Shown here: positions 1 to 7,946 of the stretch, in pieces
Layout: every line of letters starts with the position of its first letter
Numbering within the stretch: the first letter of the stretch is position 1
From: a virus
Reading direction: 5' to 3' (one strand)
Length of the DNA: 21,833 nucleotides
IMG/VR virus record: IMGVR_UViG_3300042923_000701
Location: 1-21,833 of that record
Made by a program: the position numbers and the translations under genes
Notes under the pieces: generated by a model
The model's input: only the letters and a program-made list of their open reading frames with translations
Databases searched by the model: none
Told to the model about the DNA's origin: nothing

Positions 1-180
1 ACTAAAAGATAATACTGAAGAATTCAAATTATGGTAAAACCCTCATCATCATAATTTATGTAGATATTATTTACGCGAGGATGTTGAGGAGATTCATAAG
101 TGAAGCTAGGACCCTAGATGTATGAGCGAAGCGAGTTGATCTTGCAAGCATTTGGGGATTTATCAAGAAGGGAGATTAAA

Positions 181-474
181 ATGTTTAATTCATACTCAAG
201 TTCAAAAACTAATATCAATATAAACGCTGTTTCCGGAACAATCGTAAAGAACCATAAGGATAGCTTTATACTTGATTATCACCTTGATAGTACTTTAGGA
301 AGGCGATTAATGACAGCTAATCCTACGTTAGAAAGAAAAATCGAATATTACAACAGTACTCAACCGGTGGTAATACTTCAATCAATGGTATGCGGTGATT
401 TGAGAGTTATATCGGAAATCATGTGGAAATCAGATTTTGATGCTTTATTTGACAAGTCGGAAGAAGGGAGATAA
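181..474 (+). CDS. hypothetical phage protein, 97 aa
   Basis: No family recognised. The reading frame is open from 118, but the ATG at 181 is preferred because AAGGGAG lies just upstream (about 169-175). The product would be a soluble 97-residue protein with no obvious motif and no membrane segment. It heads a run of small, tightly packed plus-strand genes in which each start has a good ribosome binding site. This is typical of the small genes between a phage replication region and its late regulator. Function is unknown; the coding call rests on operon spacing and the ribosome binding site. Confidence 0.6.
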   Translation: MFNSYSSSKTNININAVSGTIVKNHKDSFILDYHLDSTLGRRLMTANPTLERKIEYYNSTQPVVILQSMVCGDLRVISEIMWKSDFDALFDKSEEGR

Positions 475-476
475 TC

Positions 477-707
477 GTGATAACATTAATAACATTGAAT
501 GATACAGACGGAACATTTATTAGAACTATAACTGAAGTATTTATAATTTATAAAAATTTTCAGAATGATGGGTATAGCTACATACTTGATATTGATGGAA
601 GAGAGCACATTATCACTCCAAAGTGCATTAGTTATATTTGTAGGATGTACGATAATGTATCTGATTGTAAAGCTTTAGGGTCAGAGAAGGAAGGAAGTGT
701 ATCATAA
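477..707 (+). CDS. hypothetical phage protein, 76 aa
   Basis: The start is GTG at 477, two bases after the upstream stop, with GAAGGGAG (about 462-470) inside the end of the previous gene. The 76-residue product has a beta-rich pattern: an N-terminal strand-turn-strand, then a run reading as 'dgreHIITPKCISYIC' near the middle. It has three cysteines and no clear catalytic motif. It looks like the small unknown proteins common in Clostridia prophages. No function is assigned. Confidence 0.55.
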   Translation: MITLITLNDTDGTFIRTITEVFIIYKNFQNDGYSYILDIDGREHIITPKCISYICRMYDNVSDCKALGSEKEGSVS

Positions 708-708
708 C

Positions 709-819
709 ATGGCAGCAGTAACATTTATAGTAGGTTTATTTGTAGGAGCCTTTATAGGAGTAGTTATATCATCTCTCTGTGCGGCAGCAGGAAGAGGAGA
801 TAGTGATGAAGCATCCTAA
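709..819 (+). CDS. single-pass membrane microprotein, DUF3789-like
   Basis: A 36-residue ORF starts at ATG 709 behind AAGGAAG (about 691-697). It begins MAAVTFIVGLFVGAFIGVV and continues with a few more hydrophobic residues to about residue 24, followed by a short polar tail. The composition (glycine-rich helix, CAAA at the membrane edge, acidic tail) resembles the DUF3789 family of tiny phage membrane proteins from Clostridia; this assignment is from memory. It overlaps the next gene by 14 bases, which implies translational coupling. Its role is unknown, but location in the cytoplasmic membrane is likely. Confidence 0.6.
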   Translation: MAAVTFIVGLFVGAFIGVVISSLCAAAGRGDSDEAS

Positions 820-1036
820 ATGTGAAAGATGTCCTGATGAACATACCAGAAGATGTGATACATGTGATCCAAACAAACCTAAGAATCCTGATGAAATTAC
901 AATAGAGAGAGCAATAGAGTACTTTGAAGAGGAAAACGAAAGATATGAGAATATATTAGGGGACCGGGTCAATCAAGTTGAGGATTACCGGATTAACCTA
1001 TTGGTGATAAAAGCATTAAAGCAGGCCACATTATGA
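806..1036 (+). CDS. small Cys-rich (zinc-ribbon-like) phage protein, 76 aa
   Basis: The ATG at 806 is chosen over an upstream GTG at 779 because AGGAG (795-799) precedes it at normal spacing. The N-terminus carries two CxxC pairs (C6, C9, C17, C20 in the pattern CERCPDEHTRRCDTC), which look like a small metal-binding knuckle. An acidic helical part and a basic C-terminus follow (INLLVIKALKQATL). Such proteins are frequent just upstream of ArpU-type late regulators in Firmicutes phages. Zinc binding is an inference from cysteine spacing, and no partner is known. A minus-strand ORF over the same bases is a shadow. Confidence 0.6.
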   Translation: MKHPKCERCPDEHTRRCDTCDPNKPKNPDEITIERAIEYFEEENERYENILGDRVNQVEDYRINLLVIKALKQATL

Positions 1037-1071
1037 AGCTTTCTGGCAGCAGGATTGAAGGGAGTGATTAA

Positions 1072-1566
1072 GTGAATCAAGTAACAGCAGACGAATTAAT
1101 TAGTAAGGCAGTTAAAGTTGCTATAAAAGAATATAACAAGGAACAAAAGACTGAAAAGAGAAGAAAGGCATTACATAATACCAAAATGCTTCTTAAAAAT
1201 TACGATAAGATTAAAAGCAGTATTGAAGAAGCAATTTCCGAGGCAAGCCAATTAGAAGGGCAATCATTTGCATATTCCAATGATGAAGATGTTTATATCA
1301 ATAGCATCAGGAAGAGTAAACTCAAGAGTCTTATTGTTATAGCTCACATAGACAGAGCCCTTGCAGTAGTGCAGGAAGAATATAAAAGCAAAGATGTACC
1401 TGAGAAGTACGATGCTTTTATCAGTTGTATGCTTGACCAGATGACTTATGAAGAGGCTGCATCTATTTACTTCACGAGTAAGCAGTCTATAAGCAGATGG
1501 GTGGTAGATGCCACAAAGTTAGTAAGTATACAGCTCTTCGGTGTTGATGGGGTGGAATTTATATGA
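1072..1566 (+). CDS. ArpU/RinA-like late transcriptional regulator
   Basis: A 164-residue protein with GTG start at 1072 behind GAAGGGAG (about 1057-1064). The first 110 residues are strongly helical and charged. The C-terminal 40 residues form a sigma-70 region 4-like helix-turn-helix, with the pattern YEEAASIYFTSKQSISRWV near residues 122-142. This size, fold order and position directly before the packaging genes match the ArpU/RinA group, which control late gene expression in Gram-positive phages. It probably acts on the promoter or leader found in the gene-free stretch right after it. The exact family is inferred from pattern, not from a search. Confidence 0.75.
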   Translation: MNQVTADELISKAVKVAIKEYNKEQKTEKRRKALHNTKMLLKNYDKIKSSIEEAISEASQLEGQSFAYSNDEDVYINSIRKSKLKSLIVIAHIDRALAVVQEEYKSKDVPEKYDAFISCMLDQMTYEEAASIYFTSKQSISRWVVDATKLVSIQLFGVDGVEFI

Positions 1567-1590
1567 GATTATCGTGAGATAAAGACGTGA

Positions 1591-1620
1591 TTTACATGTT
1601 ATTTTATCCTGTGTTATTAT
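1591..1620 (+). promoter_or_regulatory. candidate late promoter
   Basis: TTTACA (1591-1596) and TATTAT (1615-1620) are separated by 18 bases, giving a plausible sigma-A-type promoter 25 bases after the late regulator stop codon. Transcription would start near 1627 and read the structured segment that follows. The match is good but not consensus, as expected for a promoter needing an activator. No mapped start is available. Confidence 0.4.
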
Positions 1621-1626
1621 TACTGT

Positions 1627-1835
1627 GGAAGGTTGAACAAACCACCGTTGGTTGCTTGGTTGAAAAAGCTGGTAGCAAATTCGGGAAATGATATCGCCTA
1701 GTTACGTAAGGATATCGTCAGTTGTTATCTGTTACAGGATAATAGCTGATTGCCCGCTAACTAAAGTAGCTTTTACAAGCGGGAACTGAAACCTATATTA
1801 AAAGGCATTGACTGTATATCGGTTAGTGCCTTTTT
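1627..1835 (+). ncRNA. candidate structured leader RNA
   Basis: There is no credible gene between 1567 and 1932. Instead the stretch holds consecutive inverted repeats: AACCA/TGGTT (1640-1653); GATATC/GATATC (1690-1695 with 1711-1716); a 12-bp stem (1718-1729 with 1738-1749, allowing G-U); and CCCGCT/AGCGGG (1753-1758 with 1778-1783) enclosing a small AAAG/CTTT hairpin. It closes with an intrinsic terminator. With the promoter at 1591 this would give an RNA of about 210 nt. The layout (late regulator, promoter, structured RNA, terminator, late genes) resembles the lambda pR'-tR' leader. Whether it is a leader, an independent RNA or both cannot be told from sequence. Confidence 0.45.
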
Positions 1836-1836
1836 A
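1800..1836 (+). terminator. intrinsic terminator before late genes
   Basis: A 14-bp stem (1801-1814 with 1820-1833) has a 5-base loop TATAT and ends in a T-run. All pairs form when G-U wobbles are allowed. It stands between the late regulator and the packaging operon, so late transcription from upstream must pass or bypass it. Confidence 0.75.
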
Positions 1837-1932
1837 TTTACTCAAAGCTCCATGCGAGCAGTATACAAATCATTTGGTGTGGCGAAAGCCGGGCAATGTA
1901 TCATCCAACAATTAAGGCAGGTGGGAGCCAGG

Positions 1933-2187
1933 ATGATTGAATTTGAGATAAAGAGAGACAGCAATAGAGGATATCTTGTTATTAGAGTAGAAGGTAATTA
2001 TAATCAGCATGCTCATTGCAGTACACTTAATGGATGCAGGATGCTAATAAATCTTATCAACTCTGGTAGGCTACCGACATCAAAGTATCTGCAGATCAGC
2101 TGCAGTCGCTTACTTAATGAGGATGAATATAAAAGATTGAGACAGAAGAGACAGAGATATGTCAATGTGAATAAGGGTGTGAGATAG
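1933..2187 (+). CDS. hypothetical phage protein, 84 aa
   Basis: The frame is open from 1852, but no ribosome binding site precedes that ATG. The ATG at 1933 has GTGGGAG (1921-1927) at proper spacing and is chosen, giving 84 residues. The sequence begins MIEFEIKRDSNRGYLVIRVEGN and reads as a beta-rich N-terminus, a Cys/His-containing centre (HAHCSTLNGC), and a very basic C-terminal helix rich in K, R and Q. A basic tail next to an HNH/terminase block suggests nucleic-acid contact, but that is inference only. Its stop overlaps the GTG start of the HNH gene by one base. Confidence 0.55.
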   Translation: MIEFEIKRDSNRGYLVIRVEGNYNQHAHCSTLNGCRMLINLINSGRLPTSKYLQISCSRLLNEDEYKRLRQKRQRYVNVNKGVR

Positions 2188-2486
2188 TGGCGAGAGAATT
2201 TGCTAAACCATTTTATAATAGTACAGCATGGAAGTATAAACGTAAAGAAATATTAAAGCGTGATAATTATACATGCAGAGATTGCGATGGAAGAGCGACA
2301 GAAGTACATCATAAGAAAGAGTTGACACCAAAGAATATAAACGACATACGAATAGCATTGGGTAATGACAACCTTGTTAGCTTATGCCATGACTGTCATA
2401 AGAAGATAACATTAAACAGATGTGACGTTCAAGAAGGATATATATTTGATGAGCATGGTCAAGTAGTCCCCCGGGGTATGAAGTGA
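2187..2486 (+). CDS. HNH endonuclease
   Basis: A 99-residue protein with GTG start overlapping the previous stop and a weak AAGGGTG site upstream. It carries a full HNH module: C30xxC33, the H41-H42 pair, N62, C67xxC70 and H71. The two CxxC pairs form the structural zinc site and His/Asn/His the metal-dependent nuclease centre. The N-terminal FYNSTAWKYKRKEILKRDNYTC segment is the common form found next to terminase genes in Gram-positive cos-type phages. In HK97-like systems such proteins work with TerL and portal in packaging-linked DNA cleavage. It is a stand-alone packaging HNH, not a homing enzyme inside a gene. Confidence 0.9.
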   Translation: MAREFAKPFYNSTAWKYKRKEILKRDNYTCRDCDGRATEVHHKKELTPKNINDIRIALGNDNLVSLCHDCHKKITLNRCDVQEGYIFDEHGQVVPRGMK

Positions 2487-2570
2487 TTTGGAGCCCCCTA
2501 AGAATACCGAGTGTCATCCTTCTTTGTAACTGACTGATCACGCGCATGGGGGTGTAGTAAGGAGGCTAGA
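2487..2570. other. candidate cos region
   Basis: The only gap between HNH and terS is 84 bases holding a GCCCCCT run (2493-2500 area), an ACCGAG stretch, and CACGCGCATGGGGGTG (2539-2554 area). The C-run and G-run are inversely related. Phages that pair an HNH protein with a P27-type small terminase usually have cohesive ends close to here. The exact nick positions cannot be read from sequence alone, so this is a location guess. Confidence 0.3.
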
Positions 2571-2951
2571 ATGGAAGATTTTGAAGGGATTTACTCTGAA
2601 ACAGAGCGAAACAAACTTATATCGAAAGAGTACAGAAGATTATCAAAAAGTATAAAAGACATGGATCCTCAAAGTCAAACAGTCCTTAATAAACTATTTA
2701 GTGAGGCTGCATTCATGGCGGTGACTCTGGAGGAAACAAGAAAAATAATCATACGTGATGGGATAATTGAGCCTTATCAAAATGGAGCTACACAAAAGGG
2801 ATTAAAGAAATCTTCTGCTGTAGAAGTTTACGATAAGATGGTTAACACATATTCAAAGGTCATTGCTCAGATAAACAATTCTCTTCCGGATGATAAGTCG
2901 ATAGATCCGGCAGAGGACATAATGAGATTTGCGGTAGGTGGTAAAAAGTGA
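2571..2951 (+). CDS. terS: terminase small subunit (P27-like)
   Basis: A 126-residue, largely helical protein with ATG at 2571 behind a strong AAGGAGG (2560-2566). Size, position between HNH endonuclease and large terminase, and the pattern of a helical N-terminal DNA-binding part followed by an oligomerisation helix fit the P27/phage terminase small-subunit group. It would recognise the packaging site and load the large subunit on concatemeric DNA. The final residues (dimRFAVGGKK) are typical of the family tail. Its end overlaps the terL start by four bases (GTGA), indicating coupled translation. Confidence 0.8.
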   Translation: MEDFEGIYSETERNKLISKEYRRLSKSIKDMDPQSQTVLNKLFSEAAFMAVTLEETRKIIIRDGIIEPYQNGATQKGLKKSSAVEVYDKMVNTYSKVIAQINNSLPDDKSIDPAEDIMRFAVGGKK

Positions 2952-4618
2952 ATTACCCAAAATTGTATTTAGAATCTATCTTATCAGGCGAAGAAGCAGT
3001 TAGTAAAGAAGTGAAATCCGTGTATGAAAGGGAAGTATCCTGGATTAATAATCCACCGGATGACTTTCCGTTTTATTTTGATGATGAAATGGGAATTAGA
3101 CCAGTAGAATTCATTGAAAGGTTTTGCAAACATTCGAAAGGTAAATGGGGAAAGAAACCCATGGAACTCGAGCTGTTTCAAAAAGCAAAACTACAGTTAA
3201 TATTCGGGTGGAGAGAAAAAGATACGAATTTAAGACGTATACGTGAAGTAGTTGACATCAGAGGCCGTAAATGCGGTAAGTCAACCGAGACTGCAGGAGT
3301 TGAACAGTACATGTTGATTGCAGATGGAGAAAACGGAGCTGAAATATACTGTACAGCCAATAAAAAGGATCAGGCAGCCATCATTTTTAACGAGGCTGTG
3401 AATATGAGATCGCAGTCGCCGGCTTTAAGAAGTATCACTAAGAAAAGGCAGACTGATATATATTTTCCGGCTATGTTCAGTTTTATAAAGGCTCTTGCAG
3501 CTGATACATCAACTATGGATGGATTGAATGCTCATTTCTTCTCTCAAGATGAATTCCATGAAGCAAGAAACAGCGATATATATGATGTTATGAAACAATC
3601 TCAGTCCGCAAGAGAACAGCCACTTGCATGGTTAATATCAACGAATGGATTTGTAAGGGAAATGTTCTTCGATGATGTATTTGAATATTGCCAGCATGTA
3701 GCTATGTGGGATGAAGGATTTCATGATTATAGAACGTTACCACTGATATATAAACTTGACAGTAGAGAAGAGTGGACAGATCCTAAGTGTTGGGCGAAAG
3801 CCAACCCTGGTCTAGGAAAGATTAAATCATATCAAACACTTGCTGAAAACGTAGAAACAGCAAAAAGAAAGCCAAATTTTTTACCGACTGTTTTAACAAA
3901 AGATTTTAACATACCAGAAAATTCTGCTGATGGATGGCTTGATTTTAATTCAATAGTTAATGAAACTGTAGTTGATATGGATTATTTAAAAAAATCATAT
4001 GCAATTGGTGGATGCGATTTATCGGCTACAACAGATCTTACCTGTGCTACGTTGTTAATAAAAAAGCCAGATGATGCAAATTTTTATGTTCTTCAAAAGT
4101 ATTTCATACCAACATCAAAAATCGTTCTTACCGAACAAAGCAATAAAACAGAAGCACCATACAAAATATGGGCAGAACAAGAATACATCTCTTTATCAGA
4201 TGGTTCGAGAGTTGATTATAAGGCTATAACAGAATGGTTCGTTGACATGGTAAAAAAATATAATATTAGGCCTTTGTGGATCGGATACGATAGAGCACTA
4301 TCCGGATATTGGGTTGAGGAAATGACACAAACAGGATTTGAGATGGATAAAATAGCACAAGGTCCTATCACGTGGACTTACCCAATGAAACAACTCGGAG
4401 GGCTTCTAGAAGAGCATAAGATAGTTTACCAGAACAATCCGGTTTTAAGATGGTGTTTACAAAATACTTCTAAAAAGACACTGAATAAAGACGGAATAGA
4501 AAGCATACAGCCTGTGAAGGCATCAAGCACAAGAAGGATCGATGGGATGGTAAGCCTTTTAAATGCGTTTACTTGCTATCTTAACCATGAAGAAGAATAT
4601 AACAGATATGTGAGGTGA
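2948..4618 (+). CDS. terL: terminase large subunit
   Basis: A 556-residue packaging motor of usual length for HK97-type phages. The N-terminal ATPase part has a Walker A-like RGRKCGKST at residues 105-113 (K111) and an acidic Walker B/catalytic pair in SQDEFHE (D201, E202). The C-terminal nuclease part has the RNase H-like acidic residues in GGCDLSATTD (D357, D363) and a late D532 in RRIDGMVSLLNA. It would translocate DNA into the prohead through the portal and cut concatemers. The start is GTG at 2948, overlapping terS. The gene looks intact. Two minus-strand ORFs inside it are shadows. Confidence 0.95.
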   Translation: MNYPKLYLESILSGEEAVSKEVKSVYEREVSWINNPPDDFPFYFDDEMGIRPVEFIERFCKHSKGKWGKKPMELELFQKAKLQLIFGWREKDTNLRRIREVVDIRGRKCGKSTETAGVEQYMLIADGENGAEIYCTANKKDQAAIIFNEAVNMRSQSPALRSITKKRQTDIYFPAMFSFIKALAADTSTMDGLNAHFFSQDEFHEARNSDIYDVMKQSQSAREQPLAWLISTNGFVREMFFDDVFEYCQHVAMWDEGFHDYRTLPLIYKLDSREEWTDPKCWAKANPGLGKIKSYQTLAENVETAKRKPNFLPTVLTKDFNIPENSADGWLDFNSIVNETVVDMDYLKKSYAIGGCDLSATTDLTCATLLIKKPDDANFYVLQKYFIPTSKIVLTEQSNKTEAPYKIWAEQEYISLSDGSRVDYKAITEWFVDMVKKYNIRPLWIGYDRALSGYWVEEMTQTGFEMDKIAQGPITWTYPMKQLGGLLEEHKIVYQNNPVLRWCLQNTSKKTLNKDGIESIQPVKASSTRRIDGMVSLLNAFTCYLNHEEEYNRYVR

Positions 4619-4622
4619 GAAA

Positions 4623-5849
4623 GTGGGATTACTGTCAAATGTATTTGGAAAAGTTGTATATAAACTTATGAACGGATACTACGGGTATCGTGCAACATCA
4701 TCACCGTGGAACAAAGATGCATATGAGCAGGAGACCGTAAGGGCAATTATTGATTGTATAGCAACACACGCAGCTAAAGGACAGGCAATGCATGTTATCC
4801 TCGACAAAGACGGACGTATAAAAGAAATAAAAAGGAATTCTACATATGCAAAAATGATTAACCAGAAGCCAAATCCGTTAATGAGTGGTTTTGATTTTAA
4901 ATACCGGATTATATCTGCTCTCGAAACAAAAACTGCGTCGGCTGTATTTGTAAAATGGAAAGAAGGATCAAAGCCTATCATTCCAGAGATAATGATACCG
5001 ATTGACTTTGATCGATATGAAATACTGCCGATCATCGGCGGAGGTTACGCAATACAATTTAATGATTTTGAAGGAGTACAACGCCAATTAAATATCGAGG
5101 ACGTTGTTTTTTTACGGAAATTTTACACAAACAATGAGGTTTCTGGTGATGGGAACGCTCCAATATACAACACACTAGATATGATAAAAGCCTCTGATAC
5201 AGGGTTTATCGAAGCACTAACTGTAAGCAACAAAGTAAGAGGGTTGTATCAACATAAAAAAGCAATGCTGGATCCTGACGATGTGCAAAAATCACAGGAC
5301 GATTTTGCAAAGAGATTTGAAGCTGCCGCTGCCAAAGGTGGCATAGTAGGAATTGACAGCATGGAGAATTATGCTCCTTTAAATGTTACACCGTACAGCG
5401 CGAATGCGGCTCAGATGAAAGCTGTAAGGGATAACTTGTATACTTATTGGAGAGTTAATGAGAACATTGTGAAATCGCAGTATAGCGAACAGGAAGGACA
5501 CGCATTTGCAGAATCTGTTATCGAACCACACTGGCAGAGATTAGGAGAAGCTTTTACCAATGTATGTTTTTCTGCAGGAGAAAGAGACGCAGGAAACCGA
5601 ATTATATTTACAGGTGGGGTATTAATCGGAACGACATATGCAACAAGGGTGGCAATCATACGCGACACAAAGGAAATAGGCTTATTAACAATTAATGAGC
5701 AGAGAGAGCTTCTTGGGTATGATCCGGTTGAAGGCGGAGACATACGCCAAGTATCTCTTAATTTTATTAACGCTGACAAACAAGACGAATATCAAACAGG
5801 AAAGGGTGATAATAATGGAGATCAAAAGGGAAACAAACCAGAAGATTGA
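4623..5849 (+). CDS. portal protein (HK97 family)
   Basis: A 408-residue protein with GTG at 4623, four bases after the terL stop, behind a GTGAGAAA stretch. HK97-type portals are usually about 400 residues. The N-terminus (tsSPWNKDAYEQETVRAIIDCIATHAA) and the central block (GIDSMENYAPLNVTP, then VNENIVKSQYSEQE) match the family pattern of a wing, a channel helix and the region around the tunnel loop. The dodecameric portal forms the DNA entry vertex and binds TerL outside and the connector proteins below. The C-terminus is charged and low in complexity. It overlaps the protease gene by 35 bases. Confidence 0.9.
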   Translation: MGLLSNVFGKVVYKLMNGYYGYRATSSPWNKDAYEQETVRAIIDCIATHAAKGQAMHVILDKDGRIKEIKRNSTYAKMINQKPNPLMSGFDFKYRIISALETKTASAVFVKWKEGSKPIIPEIMIPIDFDRYEILPIIGGGYAIQFNDFEGVQRQLNIEDVVFLRKFYTNNEVSGDGNAPIYNTLDMIKASDTGFIEALTVSNKVRGLYQHKKAMLDPDDVQKSQDDFAKRFEAAAAKGGIVGIDSMENYAPLNVTPYSANAAQMKAVRDNLYTYWRVNENIVKSQYSEQEGHAFAESVIEPHWQRLGEAFTNVCFSAGERDAGNRIIFTGGVLIGTTYATRVAIIRDTKEIGLLTINEQRELLGYDPVEGGDIRQVSLNFINADKQDEYQTGKGDNNGDQKGNKPED

Positions 5850-6426
5850 GCGCAGGTTTGAATTTGAAATCAGGTCGCAGACCATTGAAGGCACTGAGGA
5901 ACAGGAGTTATGGGTAGAGGGATATGCGACTAGGTTTAACTCCCCTACAGTGCTATTTGAATACGACGGAATGGAATACAAAGAGCAGATATCAAGTGAC
6001 GCATTCACTGATTGTAAAATGGATGACGTCATTTTTAATTACAATCATTCCGGAAAAGTAATGGCAAGAACAAGGAATAAAACCCTGACTCTATCTGTTG
6101 ATAGCAATGGGTTATATATCCGCGCAAGACTTGACGGTACAGAAGAAGGTCGTCGATTATACGATGAAATTTCAAAGGGATACATAGACCGCATGAGTTT
6201 TCAGTTTACTGTAGGACAAGAGGCATATGACTATGAAAATCGAATGTGGACCGTACTAAGGGTAAAAAGACTTTACGACGTCAGTGCCGTGGATATCCCG
6301 GCTTATGATGATACATCAATCGAAGCAAGAAAGGCTGATGCGGAGGCGGCAGCTCGGGAAAATCAGCAGAAGGTGGATACCGAACTTTCAAGGCAGAGAT
6401 TGAAGATACTATTAACTTTAAATTAA
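5815..6426 (+). CDS. HK97-type prohead protease
   Basis: The ATG at 5815 is chosen because it follows AAAGGGTG (5802-5809). The frame is open further upstream, but that part overlaps the portal gene in another frame and does not resemble the family. The 203-residue protein has the U35/HK97 protease order. After the VEGYATRFNSP strand comes the catalytic His in NYNHSGKVMART (H78), and then Ser in DRMSFQF (S128). It would mature the head by removing the N-terminal scaffold domain of the major capsid protein, then digest itself. Gene order portal-protease-capsid supports the call. Confidence 0.92.
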   Translation: MEIKRETNQKIERRFEFEIRSQTIEGTEEQELWVEGYATRFNSPTVLFEYDGMEYKEQISSDAFTDCKMDDVIFNYNHSGKVMARTRNKTLTLSVDSNGLYIRARLDGTEEGRRLYDEISKGYIDRMSFQFTVGQEAYDYENRMWTVLRVKRLYDVSAVDIPAYDDTSIEARKADAEAAARENQQKVDTELSRQRLKILLTLN

Positions 6427-6439
6427 TGGAGGAATAATC

Positions 6440-7630
6440 ATGAATAAAAGATTATTAGAAATCATGGCGAGAAAAGCCGAAATCAAACAGGAACTCGAGA
6501 ATACAGCGAATGTGCTTACACAGGAGAGAATTTCGCAGCTGCAGACAGATGTTGATGTACTGCTTAAAGAGGAAGCAGAAATAAGATCAAAGATTGAACT
6601 TACTGGGAAACTCGGAGATCCTATCGTGAAACCGGACGGAAAACCGGACGAGAACGAGGAAAGAGCTAAGGAATTTGCCAAGACCAGACAGACCAAGATT
6701 GGAGCAAGAGAACTGCGTTCTGTACTTCTTTCTACAGATGGCATTGTGAAACCTACCGGTGTTAATGGTTCCATGAATGAGCCATTCAATACTGTATCCA
6801 GCCTGATTGACCAGGTTAATGCTCAGGATGCAACCGGAATGGGTTCTCATAAGGTTCCATATGTTGCTTCATGGCAGACTGCAGACAAGAAAACAGATGG
6901 TACCGCTCAGACGGCATCTGATACGACGTTTAAATCGGTGGCAATCAATCCTTTCCTTTGTGCAGTAACAACCTATGTATCAAGAGAGCTGGCAAAACAG
7001 ACTCCATTGCAGTACGAATCAAAGGTTAAGAAGGGTGCGCTAATCGCACTTAGAAAGAAACTGAATGCATGGATGGTTTCCGGTGGCGGATCTACGGAAA
7101 TTCTTGGTATTTACAATGCTGTTAATACGGACAGTACTCCTGGTGCTATGTATGCTACGTATAGCATGACAGCTGCTATCGGGGCTGACACTCTTAGAAA
7201 GATTGTCATGCAGTATGGTGGTGATGAGAACGTAGGTGCAAATGCTAGGTTGTACTTAAATAAGAATGACCTTATTGCATTTGGTGATGTTCGAGGAACC
7301 AATGAGAAGAAAGCCGTTTATGAGATCACTCCGGACGGAACAAACCCGAATATCGGTATCATCAAGGATGGTGGATTAGCTGTTCCTTATACTATCTGTT
7401 CCGATGTCACATCTTATACAGATGCAACCGGAACTGCTGGTGGAGTTAAGACCATGATCTACGGAGATCCTGCAAACTATGAGCTGGATCTATTTGGAGA
7501 CTATGAAATCAGAGTATCCGAGGACTACAAGTTTGCGGAAGGCCTCAACACTGTAATGGGAGAGGTTATGGTTGGAGGTAATATTACAGTCGCTAACGGT
7601 TTTGTTGTTGTTCTTAAGAAGTCGGCATAA
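6440..7630 (+). CDS. major capsid protein (HK97 fold)
   Basis: A 396-residue protein with ATG at 6440 after a strong GGAGGA. Residues 1 to about 55 form a charged coiled coil (RLLEIMARKAEIKQELE and onward), the scaffold-like delta domain that the neighbouring protease removes. A linker rich in K and D precedes the capsid core, which ends with the family-like pattern EDYKFAEGLNTVMGEVMVGG. It would assemble into the icosahedral shell. The cleavage point probably lies around residues 85-115, but this cannot be fixed from sequence. Glycine- and alanine-rich loops and a usual length support an intact gene. Confidence 0.92.
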   Translation: MNKRLLEIMARKAEIKQELENTANVLTQERISQLQTDVDVLLKEEAEIRSKIELTGKLGDPIVKPDGKPDENEERAKEFAKTRQTKIGARELRSVLLSTDGIVKPTGVNGSMNEPFNTVSSLIDQVNAQDATGMGSHKVPYVASWQTADKKTDGTAQTASDTTFKSVAINPFLCAVTTYVSRELAKQTPLQYESKVKKGALIALRKKLNAWMVSGGGSTEILGIYNAVNTDSTPGAMYATYSMTAAIGADTLRKIVMQYGGDENVGANARLYLNKNDLIAFGDVRGTNEKKAVYEITPDGTNPNIGIIKDGGLAVPYTICSDVTSYTDATGTAGGVKTMIYGDPANYELDLFGDYEIRVSEDYKFAEGLNTVMGEVMVGGNITVANGFVVVLKKSA

Positions 7631-7643
7631 TTGGAGGTAGACT

Positions 7644-7946
7644 ATGGCGGTATCTAGTGAATATCTAACTAAATTAAGGCGAGCGGTAAGAAGAAATTCG
7701 TCTGCTGATGTTGATGCCGAATTAACGGATATCATCGAAGAATGCCGCCTTGATCTTATTGGTGTCGGAGTATCAGAAATAAAAGTAGTTGATGAATCGG
7801 ACAGTCTAATTCTTGGGGCTGTCCGGTGTTTTGTTAGATGGAAGTTTGGACTATCAAACGAAGATATGTCAGCAAACCGAGAGGATTATATGCAGCTCCG
7901 TGACGAACTAAGGCGCAAAGCTGCCTACACAACGGAGGTGGTTTGA
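7644..7946 (+). CDS. head-tail connector (gp6-like)
   Basis: A 100-residue helical protein starting at ATG 7644 behind GGAGGT. Position right after the capsid gene and the pattern of an N-terminal helix, a central hydrophobic helix ending in VRCFVRWKFG, and a C-terminal basic helix fit the HK97 gp6/DNA-packaging connector family. It would form the ring below the portal. The stop TGA overlaps the ATG of the next gene by one base. Confidence 0.8.
   Translation: MAVSSEYLTKLRRAVRRNSSADVDAELTDIIEECRLDLIGVGVSEIKVVDESDSLILGAVRCFVRWKFGLSNEDMSANREDYMQLRDELRRKAAYTTEVV

Noticed and set aside
1-117. Possible end of a gene (frame 2, ending LKDNTEEFKLW at about 37) and very short ORFs near 82 and 100
   Set aside because: Too little sequence to judge; the first may be the tail of a gene left of the window, the others are under 15 codons.
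1567-2486. Structured RNA next to HNH gene as a HEARO/OMEGA-type RNA-guided nuclease system
   Set aside because: The HNH protein is only 99 residues and lacks RuvC and other IscB/IsrB parts; it is a packaging HNH.
4679-6032. Several minus-strand ORFs over portal and protease genes
   Set aside because: Shadows of well-supported genes on the other strand.
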